A DNA stretch of 8,647 bases, taken from NCBI GenBank assembly GCA_021777685.1, contig JAJYDH010000268.1, positions 1 through 8,647 of the forward strand, written 5' to 3'. The stretch's first letter is position 1. Every line of letters starts with the position of its first letter. A model generated the notes under the pieces. The model had not been told where the DNA came from. It saw only the letters and a program-made list of their open reading frames with translations, and ran no database searches. Positions 6,626-8,647 of this stretch are shown here, piece by piece. The stretch comes from Planctomycetota bacterium (lineage in GTDB: Bacteria; Planctomycetota; Planctomycetia; Isosphaerales; Isosphaeraceae). The position numbers and the translations under genes are program-made.

Positions 6626-8197
6626 TCATCCCACCGGGACGAGCTTGGCGATGGCGTTCTGGATGTCCTTCATCTTGACGGGCTTGGGGAGGACGATCAG
6701 GCGATCGTCGGTCGGGAGCTTCTTGGCGAGGAAGTGTTGCCGGGGGCCGAGGAGGACGAGCGCCGCGAGGGCGCGGCCGTCCTCGAGGGCCTTGGCGTGC
6801 ATGTCGAGGAACGAGTTGATCGCGGCCGGCCCCAGGCCATCGGCGTCGAAGAGGACGCCGTCGGGGGGGCTCTCGCGATAGCGCTCGGCGGCCCGCTCGG
6901 CGTCGGCGACGAGCAGCACGCGGTAGCCCATCTTCGAGAGCGACTTGCGGAAAGCGGCCTGCACTTCCTCCTGGACCTCGACGCAGAGCAGCTTCTTGGG
7001 CACGAATGCCTTGATCTCGAACCCCTCGCTCGATCCCGCGACGGTCTCGACCGCGTCGGACGGGAATTCATCGGGACGGAACGACTCGTCGGGCTCGACG
7101 TCGACCTCCTCCTGCGGCGCATTCATCGTGTCGTTGTGCCTAGGCGCCGAGGGGCGGGGGACATCCACGCCGGTCGCCCGCATCGCCAGCCGTTCGAGAT
7201 AGGCGTCGAGGTCGGCGACCACGTCGCTCATCGAGTTGTACCGGAGCTTGAGGTCGACCTTCATCATCCGCTCGACGATCGCGGTCAGCTCGGGGTCGGG
7301 GGCGTGGCGCTGCTCGCCCAGGGGCTTGATGCTGTTGATCCCCCGCTTGAGCATCTTCTTGAGCGGGTCATCGGTCTCGACCTCGGGCATCGGGAGCTGG
7401 CCGGTGAGCATCTGATAGAACACGCAGCCGAGGAAGAAGATGTCGGACCGCTTGTCCCCCTTGGGGCTGCCGCAGGTCCGCTCCAGCGCCGAGTAGTCGA
7501 CGGTCCGCTGGCCGTGGGCGACGGCCATCTTCCGCTCGTCCCCCTCGATCGTCGCCAGGCCGAAGTCGACGAGCTTGGCCGTGCCGTTGGAGGCGATCAG
7601 GATGTTGGTCGCCTTCAGGTCGCGATGGGTGACGCCCTGCTCGAGCGAGTACTTCAGGCCGTTGGCCAGCCCCACCATCAGCGGGAGCGCCTCGGGCGGC
7701 GAGAGCCGGCCCCTGATCCGGAGGAAGTCGCGGAGGTTCGAGCCCTCGACGAATTCCATGATCATGTAGAATTTCTTGTCGTGCTCGCCGTACTCGTAGA
7801 TCCGCACGATATTCGGATGGACCAGCCGGAGGCCCGACTCGGCCTCCTGGTTGAACCGGGAGACGGCGGCGGCGTCCGAGACGAAGCGGTTGCGGAGCAC
7901 CTTGATGGCGACCGACTGGTTGCCGCTGATCTTCCTGCCGCGATAGACGCGGGCGAAGGTGCCCTCGGCGATGTGGAAGAGGACCTTGAAGCCGCCGAAG
8001 TGGAAGCCAGAGAGTTCGCCCTTCTTGAGCTTCTCGACCTGCCAGGCGGTGAGGATGTCCCGGCGAAGCAAGATCCGGGCCACCGCGTCGACGCTCCCGT
8101 CCGCCGCGTCGGCCTGGGCCTCCATCGCCTGATCGCGGGTCAGCAGGCCGATCAGGGTCGCCTGCTCGAGAAAGGTCTGAGTGTCGATCTCGGTCAT
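6626..8197 (-). CDS. Soluble Ser/Thr protein kinase fused to a degenerate receiver domain
   Basis: The 523-residue protein has three parts. Residues 1-66 are a helical leader with LTAWQVEKLKKG, common in planctomycete kinases. Residues 70-335 are a Hanks-type kinase with VAIK (K99), a probable helix-C Glu (E118), the catalytic loop HRDLKATN (191-198, D193), DFG (211-213) and RSDIFFLG (250-257), so it should be catalytically competent. The glycine loop is AEGTFARVY (78-85 region) instead of the usual GxGxxG, and the APE motif reads ALE (237-239). After an acidic linker (360-395), residues about 401-521 resemble a response-regulator receiver: a candidate phospho-acceptor D451 in LFDAD and K505 in LPKP are present, but the paired acids of strand 1 are replaced by CVEVQ and the usual Ser/Thr position reads LLGP. 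No transmembrane segment is seen, so it is cytoplasmic. ATG 8197 has GAGGA about 10 nt upstream, just before the conserved leader. Confidence 0.94.
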   Translation of the reverse strand: MTEIDTQTFLEQATLIGLLTRDQAMEAQADAADGSVDAVARILLRRDILTAWQVEKLKKGELSGFHFGGFKVLFHIAEGTFARVYRGRKISGNQSVAIKVLRNRFVSDAAAVSRFNQEAESGLRLVHPNIVRIYEYGEHDKKFYMIMEFVEGSNLRDFLRIRGRLSPPEALPLMVGLANGLKYSLEQGVTHRDLKATNILIASNGTAKLVDFGLATIEGDERKMAVAHGQRTVDYSALERTCGSPKGDKRSDIFFLGCVFYQMLTGQLPMPEVETDDPLKKMLKRGINSIKPLGEQRHAPDPELTAIVERMMKVDLKLRYNSMSDVVADLDAYLERLAMRATGVDVPRPSAPRHNDTMNAPQEEVDVEPDESFRPDEFPSDAVETVAGSSEGFEIKAFVPKKLLCVEVQEEVQAAFRKSLSKMGYRVLLVADAERAAERYRESPPDGVLFDADGLGPAAINSFLDMHAKALEDGRALAALVLLGPRQHFLAKKLPTDDRLIVLPKPVKMKDIQNAIAKLVPVG

Positions 8198-8328
8198 GGG
8201 AGAGATGTCCTCGGCTCGTCGGGCGAGGAGCCCTGGCTAGCCCGGTCGTAAAGATCCGCGCGCGGTCATGACATTACCAAGTCTACCGGCCCTCGTGACG
8301 CGTGCAAAGCGCACGGCGGCCCGGCGAT

Positions 8329-8342
8329 GCTTGACCTCAAGC
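8329..8342. repeat. 14-bp inverted repeat upstream of the kinase gene
   Basis: GCTTGACCTCAAGC has 6-bp perfect arms around a 2-bp centre, about 132 bp upstream of the kinase ATG. The form is compatible with an operator for a dimeric regulator, but a single copy in GC-rich DNA may be chance. Confidence 0.3.
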
Positions 8343-8434
8343 GTGAAGGTGCGAATGCGCCCCGACGATTGGCTCGAAGGAAGGCCCTCGGGCCACCCTC
8401 CGGGAATAAGCCGAGCGACCTCATGTTCGAAATG

Positions 8435-8461
8435 AAAAAGGGCCGACAAGAAGGTCGGCCC
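8435..8461 (-). terminator. Intrinsic terminator of the glycine-rich protein gene
   Basis: On the minus strand a perfect 8-bp GC-rich stem (GGGCCGAC pairing with GTCGGCCC, 8440-8447 and 8454-8461) with a 6-nt loop is followed directly by TTTTT (8435-8439). It lies about 80 nt after the stop codon at 8542-8544. This is the only clear intrinsic terminator in the window. Confidence 0.85.
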
Positions 8462-8541
8462 CGCGACGAGACGATCGTCCTGCAAGGAAATGGGATCGGG
8501 CGACACGACCGGGAAGGCCGGAGCCCGACGTGGGGTCCGGC

Positions 8542-8647
8542 TCAATAACGGCCGCCGCCCCGGCTGCCGCCACCACCGCCGTAGCCGCCGCCGCCACCAC
8601 CACCGTAGCCGCCGCCGCCGCCGCTCCGGCCGCCGCCGCCGCCACCG
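8542..8647 (-). CDS. Glycine-rich C-terminal tail, probably of an RRM-type RNA-binding protein (partial)
   Basis: The last 34 codons before TGA (8542-8544) encode almost only glycine, broken by single Tyr and by Arg-Ser or Ser-Arg pairs: G6-RS-G5-Y-G7-Y-G5-SR-GGG-RY. The N-terminal part lies beyond the right edge. Tails of this kind (YGG/RGG-like) occur on small RRM RNA-binding proteins in planctomycetes and cyanobacteria, where they follow a domain of about 80 residues; this is the most likely identity but the RRM is not visible. The stop and the downstream terminator support a real gene on this strand. Other glycine-rich proteins, such as secreted or structural ones, remain possible. The DNA is a GCC-type (GGC/GGT codon) low-complexity tract prone to length change. 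Confidence 0.75.
   Translation of the reverse strand, partial: GGGGGGRSGGGGGYGGGGGGGYGGGGGSRGGGRY

Larger units (their letters stand above)
8198..8541. other. Intergenic region (344 bp) with terminator, short inverted repeats and weak promoter candidate
   Basis: No convincing gene was found here. On the minus strand it holds, in order, the terminator of the glycine-rich gene (8435-8461), several short inverted repeats (GGCCCTCGGGCC at 8383-8394, GCTTGACCTCAAGC at 8329-8342, CGTGC/GCACG arms at 8301-8315) and the leader of the kinase gene. A weak sigma70-like pair for the kinase may be TTGCAC (8302-8307) with TAGACT (8280-8285), spaced 16 bp; the match is poor and I would not rely on it. A 102-codon open frame across 8237-8545 runs through the terminator and has no family resemblance. 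Confidence 0.6.

Noticed and set aside
6734..8251. Plus-strand open frame of 505 codons opposite the kinase
   Set aside because: A shadow of the kinase gene, full of Asp, Glu, Leu, Val and His from reverse-read codons, without a recognisable domain.
8551..8647. GCC-rich tract as a microsatellite or CRISPR-like repeat
   Set aside because: It reads as an open glycine-coding frame to a proper stop followed by a terminator; there are no spacers or constant unit.

Overview
The window is GC-rich (roughly two-thirds G+C by eye) with tightly packed genes. It looks like a chromosomal segment from a planctomycete, probably of the Isosphaeraceae/Gemmatales type. The main reasons are a Ser/Thr kinase whose N-terminal leader (LTAWQVEKLKKG followed by GFHFGGFKVL) is typical of planctomycete kinases, a secreted HEAT-repeat protein of a style common in that phylum, and a glycine-rich C-terminus like those of planctomycete RNA-binding proteins. 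The assignment rests on remembered family patterns; no search was run. I see no phage, transposon, CRISPR, tRNA or rRNA sequence.

Layout, left to right: (1) the last 36 codons of an unidentified, possibly membrane, protein (+), followed 40 bp later by a 12-helix NCS1-like permease (+, 154-1623). (2) On the minus strand and convergent with the permease, a GspF/PilC-type inner-membrane protein (1627-2877), with a MoaB-type molybdopterin enzyme upstream of it (3036-3548). (3) Divergent from moaB, a secreted HEAT-repeat protein (+, 3705-5078) followed 28 bp later by a family-4-type uracil-DNA glycosylase (+, 5107-6012). (4) On the minus strand and convergent with the glycosylase, a DUF3592 two-helix membrane protein (6016-6543) lying downstream of a soluble Ser/Thr kinase that carries a degenerate receiver domain (6626-8197). 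(5) A 344-bp gap holding an intrinsic terminator, then the glycine-rich C-terminal tail of a protein that runs off the right edge (8542-8647, minus).

The genes look like separate housekeeping and signalling units, not one pathway. Plausible co-transcribed pairs are upstream gene + permease, HEAT protein + glycosylase, and kinase + DUF3592 protein. Two sigma70-like promoters with 18-bp spacers can be read, one for gspF and one for the HEAT gene. Both convergent gene pairs have stop codons exactly 3 bp apart, leaving no room for conventional terminators.

I did not find a convincing new multi-gene system. The points most worth a second look are the kinase fused to a degenerate receiver, a serine where family-4 uracil-DNA glycosylases normally have an iron-sulfur cysteine, and a long proline-rich linker in the same glycosylase.
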